Part shown: positions 45,911-54,930 of the stretch, one piece after another
How the letters are laid out: every line of letters starts with the position of its first letter
Numbering within the stretch: position 1 is the first letter of the stretch
Assembly (NCBI GenBank): GCA_013177795.1
Contig: JABLXY010000001.1
Coordinates: 248,001-312,000, forward strand
DNA length: 64,000 nt
Direction of reading: 5' to 3'
From: Syntrophaceae bacterium
Lineage (GTDB): Bacteria > Desulfobacterota > Syntrophia > Syntrophales > UBA2192
Notes under the pieces: model-generated
The model's input: the letters and a program-made list of their open reading frames with translations, nothing else
Databases searched by the model: none
What the model was told of the DNA's origin: nothing
Made by a program: the position numbers and the translations under genes

Positions 45911-47328
45911 GGAACGCACTCGCCCTCGGCCTCGTTCTGCTCCTCATGGCCGCCGGGCCTTGCCCCGTCGGGGCGAAGGAAGAGCAGCCGGCGCCCGCAT
46001 GGCCCGACCCGGACCGTCTGACGTACGGGGAAATCCGGTTCTCGCCGCCGAAGCCCGAACGGGTCGTCCTCGAGAACGGCCTCACCGTCTACACCCTGGA
46101 AGACCGCGAGCTGCCGCTCGTCCAGGTCTCGTTCATCGTCGGCGCAGGGTCGGTCCTCGAGCCGGACGGCAAGGCCGGCCTGGCGGAACTGACGGGCGAC
46201 GCCATGCGGACGGGCGGCGCGGGAGAACTGAGCGGCGACGAGGTGGATGAGCAGCTGGAATACCTGGCGGCGCCGGTATCCGTCAACATCGGCATGGAAT
46301 ACGGGACGGGCAGTCTCTCGGTTCTGAAGAGGGACCTGGACAAGGCCTTCCGGATCTTCGCCGATATTCTCCGCAGGCCCGCTTTCGAGGAGGAGAAAGT
46401 CGAGCACGTCAAGAATCTCAAGATCGAGGAGCTTCGCCGCGTGTTCGACGCGCCGCAGCGGTTGGCGTTCCGGGAGTTCCGGCGTGCGCTCTACGCCGGG
46501 AACCCCCGTGGCCGGCTGGCGGAGATCAAGACGGTCGAAGCCGTCACGCGGGACGACCTCGTCGCGTTCCACGGGGCCCATTTCTTCCCCCGCAACCTGC
46601 GGATCGCAATCACGGGGGATCTCTCGAAGGAAGAGGCCCTTGCATTGGTCGAGCGGCATTTCGGCGACTGGGACGCGGAAGGGGATTTCAGCACCCCGCC
46701 CCTTCCGAAACCGCAGGAGCGGGGGCCCCTGCATCACTTCCCAAGGAAGGGGCTTCAGTCCACGGTGATCATCGGCACGATCGGGCCGGGCAAGGAAAGC
46801 CCCGATTTTCACGCCTTCACGGTCCTGGACCACATCCTGGGCAGCGGCGGGTTCCGCTCCCGGATCTTTCAGGAGGTGCGGAGCAACCGGGGCCTGGCCT
46901 ACAGCGCGGGCAGCTTCTACGAGGGGCGGCAGGGCTACGGGACGTTCGGGGCCTACGCCATGACGAAGACGGAGTCCACGGGCCAGGTCCTGTCCGTCCT
47001 GCAGGACATCCTGAATGACGTGCGGGAGTCGCGGCTGCCGGCCCAGGATGTCCACCAGGCCAAACGGGCCATCGTCAACAGCTACATCTTCTCCTTCACG
47101 TCGTCTCACATGATCGCCTTTCAGCACATGGCCCTCGAGTTCCAGGGGCTTCCCGTGAAATTCCTGGCCGAGTACCCGGCGAAGATCGACGCGGTCACCC
47201 GGGAGGATGTGTTACGGGTGGCGGAGAAGTACCTGGACCCGGACCGCCGCACGGTCTTCGTTCTCGGCGACGAGACGAAATTCGACAAGCCGCTTCGGGC
47301 CTTCGGGACCGTGAAGCGTGTGCAGTGA
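45907..47328 (+). CDS. M16 family protein lacking the zinc motif, partner subunit
   Basis: 473 residues from GTG 45907. Signal peptide LALGLVLLLMAAGPCPVGA. It aligns with the active paralogue, but the HxxEH position reads GLAELTGDAMRTG, so zinc cannot be bound as usual. The C-terminal half keeps RGLAYSAGSFYEGRQGYGTFG, the substrate-binding R/Y pair of inactive M16 subunits. It is expected to form a heterodimer with the active subunit, as in mitochondrial processing peptidase or PqqF/G-like pairs (family knowledge). Substrate unknown. Confidence 0.88.
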   Translation: MRNALALGLVLLLMAAGPCPVGAKEEQPAPAWPDPDRLTYGEIRFSPPKPERVVLENGLTVYTLEDRELPLVQVSFIVGAGSVLEPDGKAGLAELTGDAMRTGGAGELSGDEVDEQLEYLAAPVSVNIGMEYGTGSLSVLKRDLDKAFRIFADILRRPAFEEEKVEHVKNLKIEELRRVFDAPQRLAFREFRRALYAGNPRGRLAEIKTVEAVTRDDLVAFHGAHFFPRNLRIAITGDLSKEEALALVERHFGDWDAEGDFSTPPLPKPQERGPLHHFPRKGLQSTVIIGTIGPGKESPDFHAFTVLDHILGSGGFRSRIFQEVRSNRGLAYSAGSFYEGRQGYGTFGAYAMTKTESTGQVLSVLQDILNDVRESRLPAQDVHQAKRAIVNSYIFSFTSSHMIAFQHMALEFQGLPVKFLAEYPAKIDAVTREDVLRVAEKYLDPDRRTVFVLGDETKFDKPLRAFGTVKRVQ

Positions 47329-47337
47329 AGGGACGCC

Positions 47338-48579
47338 ATGATCGACAGGAGCACGTTCGAACGGATCCGCAAGCGCATCGACGGCTACGTGCCCGAGATG
47401 ATCCGGCTGCAGGCCGCCCTCACGGCGATCCCGGCCCTGGCCCCCGAAAACGGGGGGGACGGGGAGATGAAAAAGGCGGCCTTCCTCATGGGAGAACTCC
47501 GGGCGATGGGGTTTGCGGACGTGGAGGGCTGCCACGCGCCCGACGGCCGGGTGTCGGCCGGCGTGCGGCCCAACCTCGTGGCGCGCATCCCGGGCCGGCA
47601 CGCGGGCCGCACGGTGTGGGTCATGACGCACACGGACATCGTGCCCCCCGGGGAACTGAAGCTCTGGGAGCGGGACCCCTACGAGTGCTGGGTGCGCGAC
47701 GGGAGAGTCTACGGGCGCGGCACCGAGGACAACCAGCAGGATCTCGTGGCGTCCCTCTTTGCGGCCAAGGCCTTTCTCGACGAGGGGATCCTCCCCGAAT
47801 CGACGATCGGGCTCCTTCTGGCCGCCGACGAGGAGACCGGCAGCGGCTACGGCCTCGGTTACGTCCTCGAGACCCGGCGAGACTGGTTCCGCAAGACCGA
47901 TCTCATCGTCGTGCCCGATGCGGGCAACGAGGAGGGGTCCATGATCGAGGTGGCGGAGAAGAGCGTCCTGTGGCTGCGGGTCCGGGTTTCGGGCAGGCAG
48001 TGCCATGCCAGCCGGCCCGCGCTGGGGATAAACGCCTTCAGGGCCGCATCGCATCTCGTGGTCCGGCTCGACGGCCTTGCCGGGATCTACGGGAACCGGG
48101 ACCCCCTTTACGACCCGCCGGAAAGCACCTTCGAACCGACGAAAAAGGAGGCCAACGTCCCCAACGTGAACACGATCCCCGGCGAGGACGTCTTCTACCT
48201 GGACTGCCGGATCCTCCCCGTGTATCCCGTCGACGACGTGCTGGCGACGATCCGCGGCATGGCGGATGAGGCGGAGAGGCAATTCGGCGTGACGATCGCA
48301 CTCGAGCCGGTGCAGAAGTCCGACGCACCGCCGCCCACGGCGCACGACGCGCCGGTGGTCCGGGCCCTGGAGGAGGCCGTCCGGGATGTCTACGGCGTGA
48401 CGGCGACGCCCAGGGGGGTCGGGGGCGGGACGGTGGCCGCCGTCTTTCGAAAACACGGATACCCGGCAGCCGTCTGGTCGCGATACTGCCACATGGCCCA
48501 CCAGCCCAACGAGTACTGCCTGATCGAGAACATGGTGGGCAACGCGAAGGTCTATGCGCACCTGTTCCTGCAGAAGTGA
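47338..48579 (+). CDS. M20 family metallopeptidase (ArgE/DapE/CPG2-like)
   Basis: 413 residues; ATG 47338 with RBS AAGGGA. Metal-site motifs: MTHTDIVPPGE (first His/Asp), RGTEDNQQDLVASL (bridging Asp), LLAADEETGSGYG (catalytic Glu and metal Glu), and C-terminal CHMAHQPNEYC. The lid/dimerisation insert lies between about residues 215 and 330. It hydrolyses an amide or peptide bond in the cytosol (no signal). M20 members act on di- and tripeptides or N-acyl amino acids. Nine bp from the M16 pair. Confidence 0.9.
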   Translation: MIDRSTFERIRKRIDGYVPEMIRLQAALTAIPALAPENGGDGEMKKAAFLMGELRAMGFADVEGCHAPDGRVSAGVRPNLVARIPGRHAGRTVWVMTHTDIVPPGELKLWERDPYECWVRDGRVYGRGTEDNQQDLVASLFAAKAFLDEGILPESTIGLLLAADEETGSGYGLGYVLETRRDWFRKTDLIVVPDAGNEEGSMIEVAEKSVLWLRVRVSGRQCHASRPALGINAFRAASHLVVRLDGLAGIYGNRDPLYDPPESTFEPTKKEANVPNVNTIPGEDVFYLDCRILPVYPVDDVLATIRGMADEAERQFGVTIALEPVQKSDAPPPTAHDAPVVRALEEAVRDVYGVTATPRGVGGGTVAAVFRKHGYPAAVWSRYCHMAHQPNEYCLIENMVGNAKVYAHLFLQK

Positions 48580-48664
48580 GCGAGAGTATAAATTCTGATC
48601 ACGGGATCGTATCAGGATGCAGGTGTGGTTCCCGGTCGCCCGATTGGGATTCTGGAGAGCGAAG

Positions 48665-48785
48665 TTGGACGCGTTTTCGGTAACCGCTCTTCGTGAAGCG
48701 GAACGTCGGCAGCGCAGACTGTATGAGCCCGCGGGGCGAGTTTTTGCGCCTGCAGTGCAGCGAGCGTCAGAGCGGTCCAAAACCG
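48665..48785 (-). repeat. Dispersed structured intergenic repeat, copy C (inverted)
   Basis: It lies in the 267-bp gap between the M20 gene and phoH. Its reverse complement contains AAACTCGCCCCGCGGGCTCA, against AAACTCGCCCTTTGGGCTCA in copy A, with similarity extending ~85 bp (roughly 60% by eye). A small hairpin CCGCT/AGCGG is retained at 48684-48701. No gene is visible here. Confidence 0.65.
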
Positions 48786-48846
48786 CCCATTCTCGGAAAG
48801 AATTCCGAGTGGCTGAGTCGGGGCACATCGATTCGGGATTACACGC

Positions 48847-49830
48847 TTGAAGAACGAAACCACCAAGCAGCTCACGTTTCCCGACACCAACGCCCTGAAG
48901 ACCCTGCTCGGGGGCGAGGACCGGAACCTGCGGCTCGTTGAGAAACTGGAGCCGGTCCGCATCTCGGCCCGGGGGGACCGGATCACCCTCGTCGGCGAGG
49001 CCCACGCCGTCGAACTCGTGGAGAACCTCCTCGGGCAGCTCTATCAGCTGATCCGGAAGGGGTTTCCCGTCTACTCCACCGACGTGGGCTTCGCGCACCG
49101 GATCCTTTCCGAGAACCGCTCCGTCCGCCTCGAGGAGATCTTCCTCGACAAGGTCTATATCTCCTCGAAGAAGAGGGTCATCACGCCCAAGAGCATCGCC
49201 CAGAAGCACTACATCGACGCCATCCGCAGCCACGACATGGTCTTCGGCATCGGGCCGGCGGGAACGGGAAAGACCTACCTGGCCATGGCCATGGCCGTCT
49301 CGTACCTCACGGAACGCCGCGTCAACCGGATCGTCCTCACCCGCCCGGCCGTGGAGGCCGGGGAGAAGCTGGGGTTCCTGCCCGGTGACCTGGTGGAGAA
49401 GGTGAACCCCTACCTGCGGCCCGTCTACGATGCCCTCTACGACATGATGGAATTCGACAAGGCGCAGGCCCTGATCGAAAAGGGCGTCATCGAGGTGGCG
49501 CCGCTGGCCTTCATGCGCGGCAGGACGCTCAACGATTCCTTCATCATTCTCGACGAGGCGCAGAACACGACGTCGGAGCAGATGAAGATGTTCGTCACCC
49601 GGCTCGGTTGGGGATCCCGCGCCGTCATCACGGGGGACGTGACGCAGATCGACCTCCCCGCCGGCAGGATGTCCGGTCTCGTGGAGGTGGAGCAGATCCT
49701 GAGCGGCACGGAGGGGATCCGATTCGTCTACTTTTCGGAGATCGACGTCGTGCGGCATCCGCTGGTCTCGGAGATCATCAAGGCCTACAACCACCTCACG
49801 CGGAGCAGAAGCGGCGCGAGGCAGGAATGA
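48847..49830 (+). CDS. phoH: PhoH-like ATPase
   Basis: 327 residues from a TTG at 48847 with a weak ribosome site. N-terminal KH-like part, then the P-loop GPAGTGKTYLAMAMAV from residue 136, RPAVEAGEKLGFLPGDL, Walker B IILDEAQNTTSEQMK, and TRLGWGSRAVITGDVTQIDL. It is an RNA-binding ATPase or helicase of the PhoH/YbeZ type, associated with 70S ribosome quality control and rRNA maturation together with YbeY, whose gene follows after 38 bp. Confidence 0.93.
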   Translation: MKNETTKQLTFPDTNALKTLLGGEDRNLRLVEKLEPVRISARGDRITLVGEAHAVELVENLLGQLYQLIRKGFPVYSTDVGFAHRILSENRSVRLEEIFLDKVYISSKKRVITPKSIAQKHYIDAIRSHDMVFGIGPAGTGKTYLAMAMAVSYLTERRVNRIVLTRPAVEAGEKLGFLPGDLVEKVNPYLRPVYDALYDMMEFDKAQALIEKGVIEVAPLAFMRGRTLNDSFIILDEAQNTTSEQMKMFVTRLGWGSRAVITGDVTQIDLPAGRMSGLVEVEQILSGTEGIRFVYFSEIDVVRHPLVSEIIKAYNHLTRSRSGARQE

Positions 49831-49868
49831 GGCGGGTGACGGGGTCGTCTGTGGAGGCGTGAGAATCC

Positions 49869-50360
49869 ATGCAAGCCCGATCGAAAACGAAGGCGTCAAC
49901 GGTTCGGATCTCGAGCCGGCAGCGGCTCGAGAAGATCGACCGTGCGGGCCTGCGCCGGGATTGCCGGAAGGTCCTGGCGCTGCTGGGGCTTGCAGGCCGG
50001 GAGTTGAGCCTCCTGCTTCTCGACGACGGGGGGATCCGGGCTCTCAACAGGGACTGGCTCGGTCGGGACCGGCCGACCAACGTCATCGCCTTTTCCCAGA
50101 CCGAGGGCGATTTTGGAGGTCTCAACCCGGGGCTGCTGGGCGACGTGGCGGTCTCGGTGGAGGCCGCCCGGCGCGAGGCGCGGGCTGCGGGGATTCCCTT
50201 CGAGGACGCCCTGCTCCGTCTCGTGGTGCACGGGGTGCTGCACCTGGCCGGCTATGAACACGAAGGGCCCGGGAACGAAGCCCGGGCCCGTGTCATGGGC
50301 GCCGTGCAGGAGACGGTGTTTTTCGAGCTCCGCGGCTACCGGCTGGAGTGCAAACTCTAG
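49869..50360 (+). CDS. ybeY: Endoribonuclease YbeY
   Basis: 163 residues, ATG 49869. The UPF0054 zinc motif HGVLHLAGYEH (H-x3-H-x5-H) lies near the C-terminus, with GRDRPTNVIAF and LLGDVAVSVE upstream, all as in YbeY. It processes the 3' end of 16S rRNA and aids ribosome quality control. It is paired with phoH and convergent with mltD, whose stop is 9 bp away. Confidence 0.94.
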   Translation: MQARSKTKASTVRISSRQRLEKIDRAGLRRDCRKVLALLGLAGRELSLLLLDDGGIRALNRDWLGRDRPTNVIAFSQTEGDFGGLNPGLLGDVAVSVEAARREARAAGIPFEDALLRLVVHGVLHLAGYEHEGPGNEARARVMGAVQETVFFELRGYRLECKL

Positions 50361-50369
50361 GGGACGTTC

Positions 50370-52127
50370 TCAGCCCCCGGCGTTCGTGCTGCGGACCTTG
50401 ATCACCTGGCCGCTCTTGAGCTGCGTGGTCTGCAGGTTGTTCATCTTCTGGATCTCCGCCGGCGTCGTGCCGTAGCGCCTGGCGATCTGGGTCAGCGTCT
50501 CCCCCTTCTTGACGGTGTGCCGTACCAGGGCCTGCTCGGCGGCGGGCTTTCCGGGCTTGCCCTTCTTTGCCGATGCGACCGCCGTGCCCCTCTCTTTCGT
50601 CCTGACAGGGACCTTCAGGACCTTCCCCGCCGTGATCTGGCTCTCGCTCTTCATCCCGTTGGCGGCCAGGAGCGACTTGGATGATACGCCGAACTTCTTC
50701 GAGATGGAGGCCGCCGTGTCGCCGGGTCTCACCTTGTACTTGACGATCTTCGTCCTGCGGTCCCGCTCCGGCGGCGCGGGCGGCTTCGACTCCCGGATCT
50801 GGTCCGCCACGAGCGCATACTGCTGTCCCATGCCCTGGGGGATCTTCAGATCGTAGGGCCGGTCCGGGGTGATCTGGTGTCGGAGCTCGGGGTTGAGAAG
50901 GACGAGCGTCTCTGCCGGGATGCCCAAATGGGAGGCGATGTCGGAGAGCTTCATCGTCCGGCTCGTCCTCACTGTTTCGAAGGCGATGGGCTTGGCGTAG
51001 GGCTCGGGGAGCTCCATGCCGAATTTTTTCGGGTTCTGGACGATGTGCAGCGTCGCGAGGAATCTCGGCACGTACCGGGCCGTCTCGTTGGGCAGCTGCC
51101 GGTAGAGGTCCCAGAAATGATCGAGGTAGTTGATCTGCTGCTGCGAGATGACCTTGAGAACGCGGCCTTCCCCGCAATTATAGGCTGCCAGGGCCGTGAG
51201 CCAGTCGCCGAAGAGTCCGTGCAGGTCCGAGAGATACGCGATGGCGGCCTGGGTGGACTTCTCGACGTTCATGCGCTCGTCGATGTAGAGGTCCCGGTTG
51301 AGCCCGTATTTGTAGCCCGTCGAGGGGATGAACTGCCAGGGCCCCAGCGCCCGGGCCCGCGAGAGTGCATGGACCTGGAATCCGCTCTCGACGAGGGGGA
51401 GCCAGGCCAGCTCCTCCGGCATCCCCGCCTGCCTGAACTGCTGCTTCATGAAGGGCAGGTAGTAGCCCGCCCTCTCGTAGGAGCGCTCGAAGAAATTCCG
51501 CTCGACCGTCTGGAAACTCCGGATCTCGCGTTCGACGTCGGCGTTCATGATGAGCGGGATCGCGCTCTGCCTGCCGACCGTCGTGACGCGCTTGCCCGTG
51601 TAGATGTCGAGGATCCTCCGTGCGATCAGGAGCCGCATGTCGTCTTTCTGGCGGTTGACGACGGTGCTGTCCTCTTCGTCGGAAAGCAGGATCCCATAGG
51701 CCCTGTCGAGGGCCTTGAGGGCGTTGTCGACATCCCCCTTGTCGCGGTAGGCCTGCGCAAGACGCAGGAGTTCGACGATCTCATCGACCTCTTCATCGAT
51801 CTGCGAGTTTGCGCCGTCGAGCCCGTTGCCGCCGTTGAGCCGGACGGCCTGTCCGTTCGCGGGCGTTGCGGGGCGTGCCCCGGGCTCAAGAGCCCCGGCG
51901 GGCTTGCTGGCGGGATCGACGCCGGAAAACCCCGGGCCGAGCCCCTGGGGCTTCGTCTCCGCACTGCGCTGGGCTGCCGTGGAGGAACCGTTGGCCCCAA
52001 GGCCTTTTGCGGCTTTTCCTGCCGCGGCGATCTTGCCCTGGGGGTCGGTCTGGATCTGCGCCGTCGTCGAGCAGGCGCACAGGAAGAGGAGAATGAGGAG
52101 GCCGCAGCCCCACTTCAAAACCGGCAT
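50370..52127 (-). CDS. mltD: Membrane-bound lytic murein transglycosylase D with LysM repeats
   Basis: 585 residues. Lipoprotein signal LLILLFLCACS, with the lipidated Cys near residue 19. A Ser/Ala/Pro-rich linker is followed by the SLT domain from about residue 215: LPLVESGFQVHALSRARALGPWQFIPSTGYKYGLN with catalytic Glu, and YNCGEGRVLKVI. Then come a LysM-like region (LSDIASHLGIPAETLVLLNPEL) and two clear LysM repeats (YKVRPGDTAASISKKFGVS; HTVKKGETLTQIARRYGTT). It cleaves glycan strands of peptidoglycan to 1,6-anhydro products. Own promoter at 52176-52204. Confidence 0.93.
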   Translation of the reverse strand: MPVLKWGCGLLILLFLCACSTTAQIQTDPQGKIAAAGKAAKGLGANGSSTAAQRSAETKPQGLGPGFSGVDPASKPAGALEPGARPATPANGQAVRLNGGNGLDGANSQIDEEVDEIVELLRLAQAYRDKGDVDNALKALDRAYGILLSDEEDSTVVNRQKDDMRLLIARRILDIYTGKRVTTVGRQSAIPLIMNADVEREIRSFQTVERNFFERSYERAGYYLPFMKQQFRQAGMPEELAWLPLVESGFQVHALSRARALGPWQFIPSTGYKYGLNRDLYIDERMNVEKSTQAAIAYLSDLHGLFGDWLTALAAYNCGEGRVLKVISQQQINYLDHFWDLYRQLPNETARYVPRFLATLHIVQNPKKFGMELPEPYAKPIAFETVRTSRTMKLSDIASHLGIPAETLVLLNPELRHQITPDRPYDLKIPQGMGQQYALVADQIRESKPPAPPERDRRTKIVKYKVRPGDTAASISKKFGVSSKSLLAANGMKSESQITAGKVLKVPVRTKERGTAVASAKKGKPGKPAAEQALVRHTVKKGETLTQIARRYGTTPAEIQKMNNLQTTQLKSGQVIKVRSTNAGG

Positions 52128-52175
52128 GTGCTTGGTCCTTTCACGGATGTTGAAGCCAGGTCGTAGCCCTTCCGG

Positions 52176-52204
52176 CTTCTAACAGACGCGGCTGCGGCTG
52201 TCAA
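52176..52204 (-). promoter_or_regulatory. mltD promoter
   Basis: Minus strand: TTGACA (52204-52199), 17-nt spacer, TAGAAG (52181-52176). The hexamers are the same as those of the Phe-leader promoter. It lies between prfB and mltD. Confidence 0.55.
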
Positions 52205-52254
52205 CGGGGAATTCCCCCGGAGACCCGGCAGGAGGTTCCCATGCAATTTCCGGT

Positions 52255-53371
52255 TCACCTGTCGGGGGACCGGGTCTGTTCGGCGCTGAGCAGGTAGGCC
52301 TCGATGAAATCGTCGAGATCCCCGTCGAGCACCCTCTGGACGTTGCCCACCTCGAGATTCGTGCGGTGGTCCTTGATCAGCTTGTAGGGGTGCAGGACAT
52401 AGGACCGGATCTGGCTTCCCCAGGCGATGTCCTTTTTCGCCTTGTGCAACTCCTCCAGCTTCGCGCTCTGTTCCTGGAGCTTGATCTCGTAGAGGCGGGA
52501 ACGGAGCACCTTCATGGCCATGGCCTTGTTCTTGTGCTGCGACCGCTCGTTCTGGCACTGCACGACGATCCCCGTGGGCAGGTGGGTGATCCGGACGGCG
52601 GAGTCGGTCTTGTTGACGTGCTGCCCCCCCTTGCCAGACGAGCGGTAGGTGTCGATCTTCAGGTCCTTTTCGTCGATGTCGACGACGATCTCGTCGCCCA
52701 CCTCGGGGTAGACGAAGACCGATGCGAAAGACGTGTGGCGCCTCGCGGCGGCGTCGAAGGGCGAGATCCGGACGAGCCGGTGAATCCCTGATTCGGCCTT
52801 GGCGAAGCCGAAGGCATATTCGCCCTCCACCTCCACCGTGGCGCTCTTGAGCCCCGCCTCCTCGCCGGGCTGGAAGTCGAGGATCTGGGTCTTGAAACCG
52901 CGCTTCTCCGCCCACCGGAGGTACATGCGCAGAAGCATCTCCGCCCAGTCCTGCGCCTCCGTGCCGCCGGCGCCGGCATGGATCGTCAGGATGGCGTTGA
53001 GCCGGTCCTCATCCCTCCCGAGCATGCGGCGGATTTCCGCCGCCCGCACGTCCTCGGCGAGGCGCTGCAGGCCGCTCTTGACCTCTTCGAAGGTCTTGTC
53101 ATCCCGGGCCTCGGCCGCCAGCTCGAACAGCACGTTTAGATCCTGCAGCTCCCGGTCGATCTTCGACCAGGACGCGACGGCGGATTCGATCCGGGTTTTT
53201 TCGCGCAGGACGTCCTTTGCCTTCTCCGGGTCGTCCCACAGGTCCGCCTTGGCGGTCTCCTTCTCGAGTTCCCCGAGGCGCCGGGTCAGCCCCTCGATGT
53301 CAAAGACAACCTCGGAGGGTTTCCGCCCGTTTTTTCAAATCCGACATCATTTCCTGGATTTCTTCCACCAT
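52255..53371 (-). CDS. prfB: Peptide chain release factor 2, expressed by programmed +1 frameshift
   Basis: The start is ATG 53371, with GGGAGG 9 nt upstream, inside the 3' end of lnt (25-bp overlap). Frame 0 runs 23 codons to CTT TGA at 53305-53300. Reading resumes in +1 at GAC (53301) for 348 residues, total 371, the normal RF2 length. RF2 markers: SPF tripeptide ([12 protein letters not shown]), which recognises UGA/UAA, and the peptidyl-hydrolysis GGQ in [11 protein letters not shown]. The in-frame UGA makes synthesis autoregulatory: low RF2 favours the shift. An annotation starting inside (53133) would lose the N-terminal domain. Confidence 0.95.
53299..53313 (-). promoter_or_regulatory. 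prfB recoding site
   Basis: Minus strand GAGG (53313-53310), TTGT, CTT TGA C. CTT TGA C is the conserved RF2 slippery stop. The upstream GAGG is a shorter Shine-Dalgarno-like stimulator than the AGGGGG of E. coli, and spacing is 4 instead of 3 nt. Confidence 0.9.
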
Positions 53372-54930
53372 CTCCTGTTTCCTCCCGGTCTGTAGAATAG
53401 CACAAGCAGGGCGATCAGGCACAGAAGGACGAACCAGTCCCCGTGCGCCGTGTACAATGTCCCGATCCGATGGATCTTCACGGGGGCGACCAGGGTCGTC
53501 CTCTCGAAGATCCCGGTTTGGGCCGTGATCCGGCCCGTCGCGTCGATCACGGCGCTCACCCCCGTGTTGGCCGCCCTCGCCAGGTAGAGCCGGTTTTCCA
53601 CGGCCCTGAACACCGACATCGACAGGTGCTGGAACGGTGCAGAGGTCATGCCAAACCAGGCGTCGTTCGTGATGTTGACGAGCAGCGATGCCCCGCTGCG
53701 GCCGTAGGCCCGCCCGATGTAGGGGAAAATCCCCTCATAGCAGATCAGGAAGCCGACCCGCGCCTCGCCGGCTTCGACGGGCTCGAATCCCTCGCCGGCC
53801 AGGAAGTCGCCCACGCCGACGGCGAGCTTCTCGATGAAGGGGAAGAGCGGCCTGAGGGGCACATACTCCCCGTACGGCACGAGGTGAACCTTGTCGTACG
53901 TGCCCGCAATCGTCCCTTCGGGCGTGAGCACGACGGCGCTGTTCCGGAAGCGGAGCGCCCCCTCGTGGCGCGTGTAGCTCGGCGTGCCGAAGAGCAGCCA
54001 TGCGCCGGTGGTCCGGGCCACGGCGACGACGGCGTCGTGCAGCTCGTCGCGGTTCTGGAACATGAAGGGCGTGGCCGTCTCGGGCCAGATGATGAGCCGG
54101 GCCCCCCTTTCCGCGGCCTCGAGGGACAGATCCCTATAGATCCGGAGGGTTTCCTTCTGAAACGCCGGGTCCCACTTGATGCTCTGGTCGATGTTGCCCT
54201 GGATGAGCGCCACGGTCCGTTCGGGCACCGGATCGAACCGGGCGGCAACATCGGCGAGGCGCCAGGTCCCGTAGCCCGCCGCAAGGGCGAGGAGCAGGCC
54301 CGCGGCGGCAAGCCCGACGAAGGCCCTTCTTCGTCCGTCCGGTCCCGCGCCGACGAAGGCGGCCAGGGCGGCATTGACAAGCACGACGAGAAAGCTCACC
54401 CCGTAGCTGCCCGCAACATCCGCGATCTGGATCAGGGGCAGGTTCAGATACTGGGAATGCCCGAGGTTTTCCCAGGGGAACCCCGTGAGCAGCGTCGACT
54501 TGGCATACTCGAGAACCGTCCAGAGAAGCGGGGCGGCTGCGACGGCCGGGATCCCGCGATTCCTGAAAAAGGCGACACCCGCAGCGAAAAGCCCCGTGTA
54601 GAGGCTCAAGTAGAGGGCCAGCAGCATCATCACGGGGATCCCCAGGGCCAGGGGGAGCCGCCCGTAGTGCACGACGACGTGGGTGACCCAATACAGAAGA
54701 CCTACGTACTGCACGAAACCGGCAAGCAGCCCAGCGAGAAGGGCGGGCAGGACGGGCAGTCCGCGCAGGCTGGACAGAAGCGGGACCAGGGCCACCCAGG
54801 CCACGGCCCCGTGCCCGAACTTCGGAAAGGAGAGCACCAGGAGGATCCCGGACAGGGCGGACGCGGCGGCCGCCGCGGCCGGAAGTCCCCACGGACCCGC
54901 CGCACGGAGTCTCCCCGTGGATTTCTTCAG
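53347..54930 (-). CDS. lnt: Apolipoprotein N-acyltransferase
   Basis: It adds the third acyl chain to periplasmic lipoproteins. About six membrane segments occupy the first ~200 residues, followed by the nitrilase domain with the triad Glu (LIIWPETATPF), Lys (TYDKVHLVPYGEYVPLR) and Cys (GFLICYEGIFP), and a last membrane helix. Start: a GTG at 54837 would cut into the first membrane helix (SGILLVLSFPKFG). The only start-like codon giving a normal N-terminus is CTG 54930, which overlaps the corC stop as CTGA and yields MKKSTGRLRAAGPWG. No ATG, GTG or TTG occurs between. Length is 527 with CTG, 496 with GTG. Confidence 0.88.
   Translation of the reverse strand: MKKSTGRLRAAGPWGLPAAAAAASALSGILLVLSFPKFGHGAVAWVALVPLLSSLRGLPVLPALLAGLLAGFVQYVGLLYWVTHVVVHYGRLPLALGIPVMMLLALYLSLYTGLFAAGVAFFRNRGIPAVAAAPLLWTVLEYAKSTLLTGFPWENLGHSQYLNLPLIQIADVAGSYGVSFLVVLVNAALAAFVGAGPDGRRRAFVGLAAAGLLLALAAGYGTWRLADVAARFDPVPERTVALIQGNIDQSIKWDPAFQKETLRIYRDLSLEAAERGARLIIWPETATPFMFQNRDELHDAVVAVARTTGAWLLFGTPSYTRHEGALRFRNSAVVLTPEGTIAGTYDKVHLVPYGEYVPLRPLFPFIEKLAVGVGDFLAGEGFEPVEAGEARVGFLICYEGIFPYIGRAYGRSGASLLVNITNDAWFGMTSAPFQHLSMSVFRAVENRLYLARAANTGVSAVIDATGRITAQTGIFERTTLVAPVKIHRIGTLYTAHGDWFVLLCLIALLVLFYRPGGNRRWWKKSRK

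Noticed and set aside
42697-48579. The 75-residue membrane protein as a RiPP precursor
   Set aside because: It has two membrane helices, no core-like Cys/Ser/Thr/Gly-rich C-terminus and a basic tail, so it is more likely an ordinary membrane protein.
52255-53133. prfB as an N-terminally truncated or frameshifted pseudogene
   Set aside because: The upstream 23 codons, CTT TGA C and the continuous +1 frame are the normal RF2 recoding arrangement.
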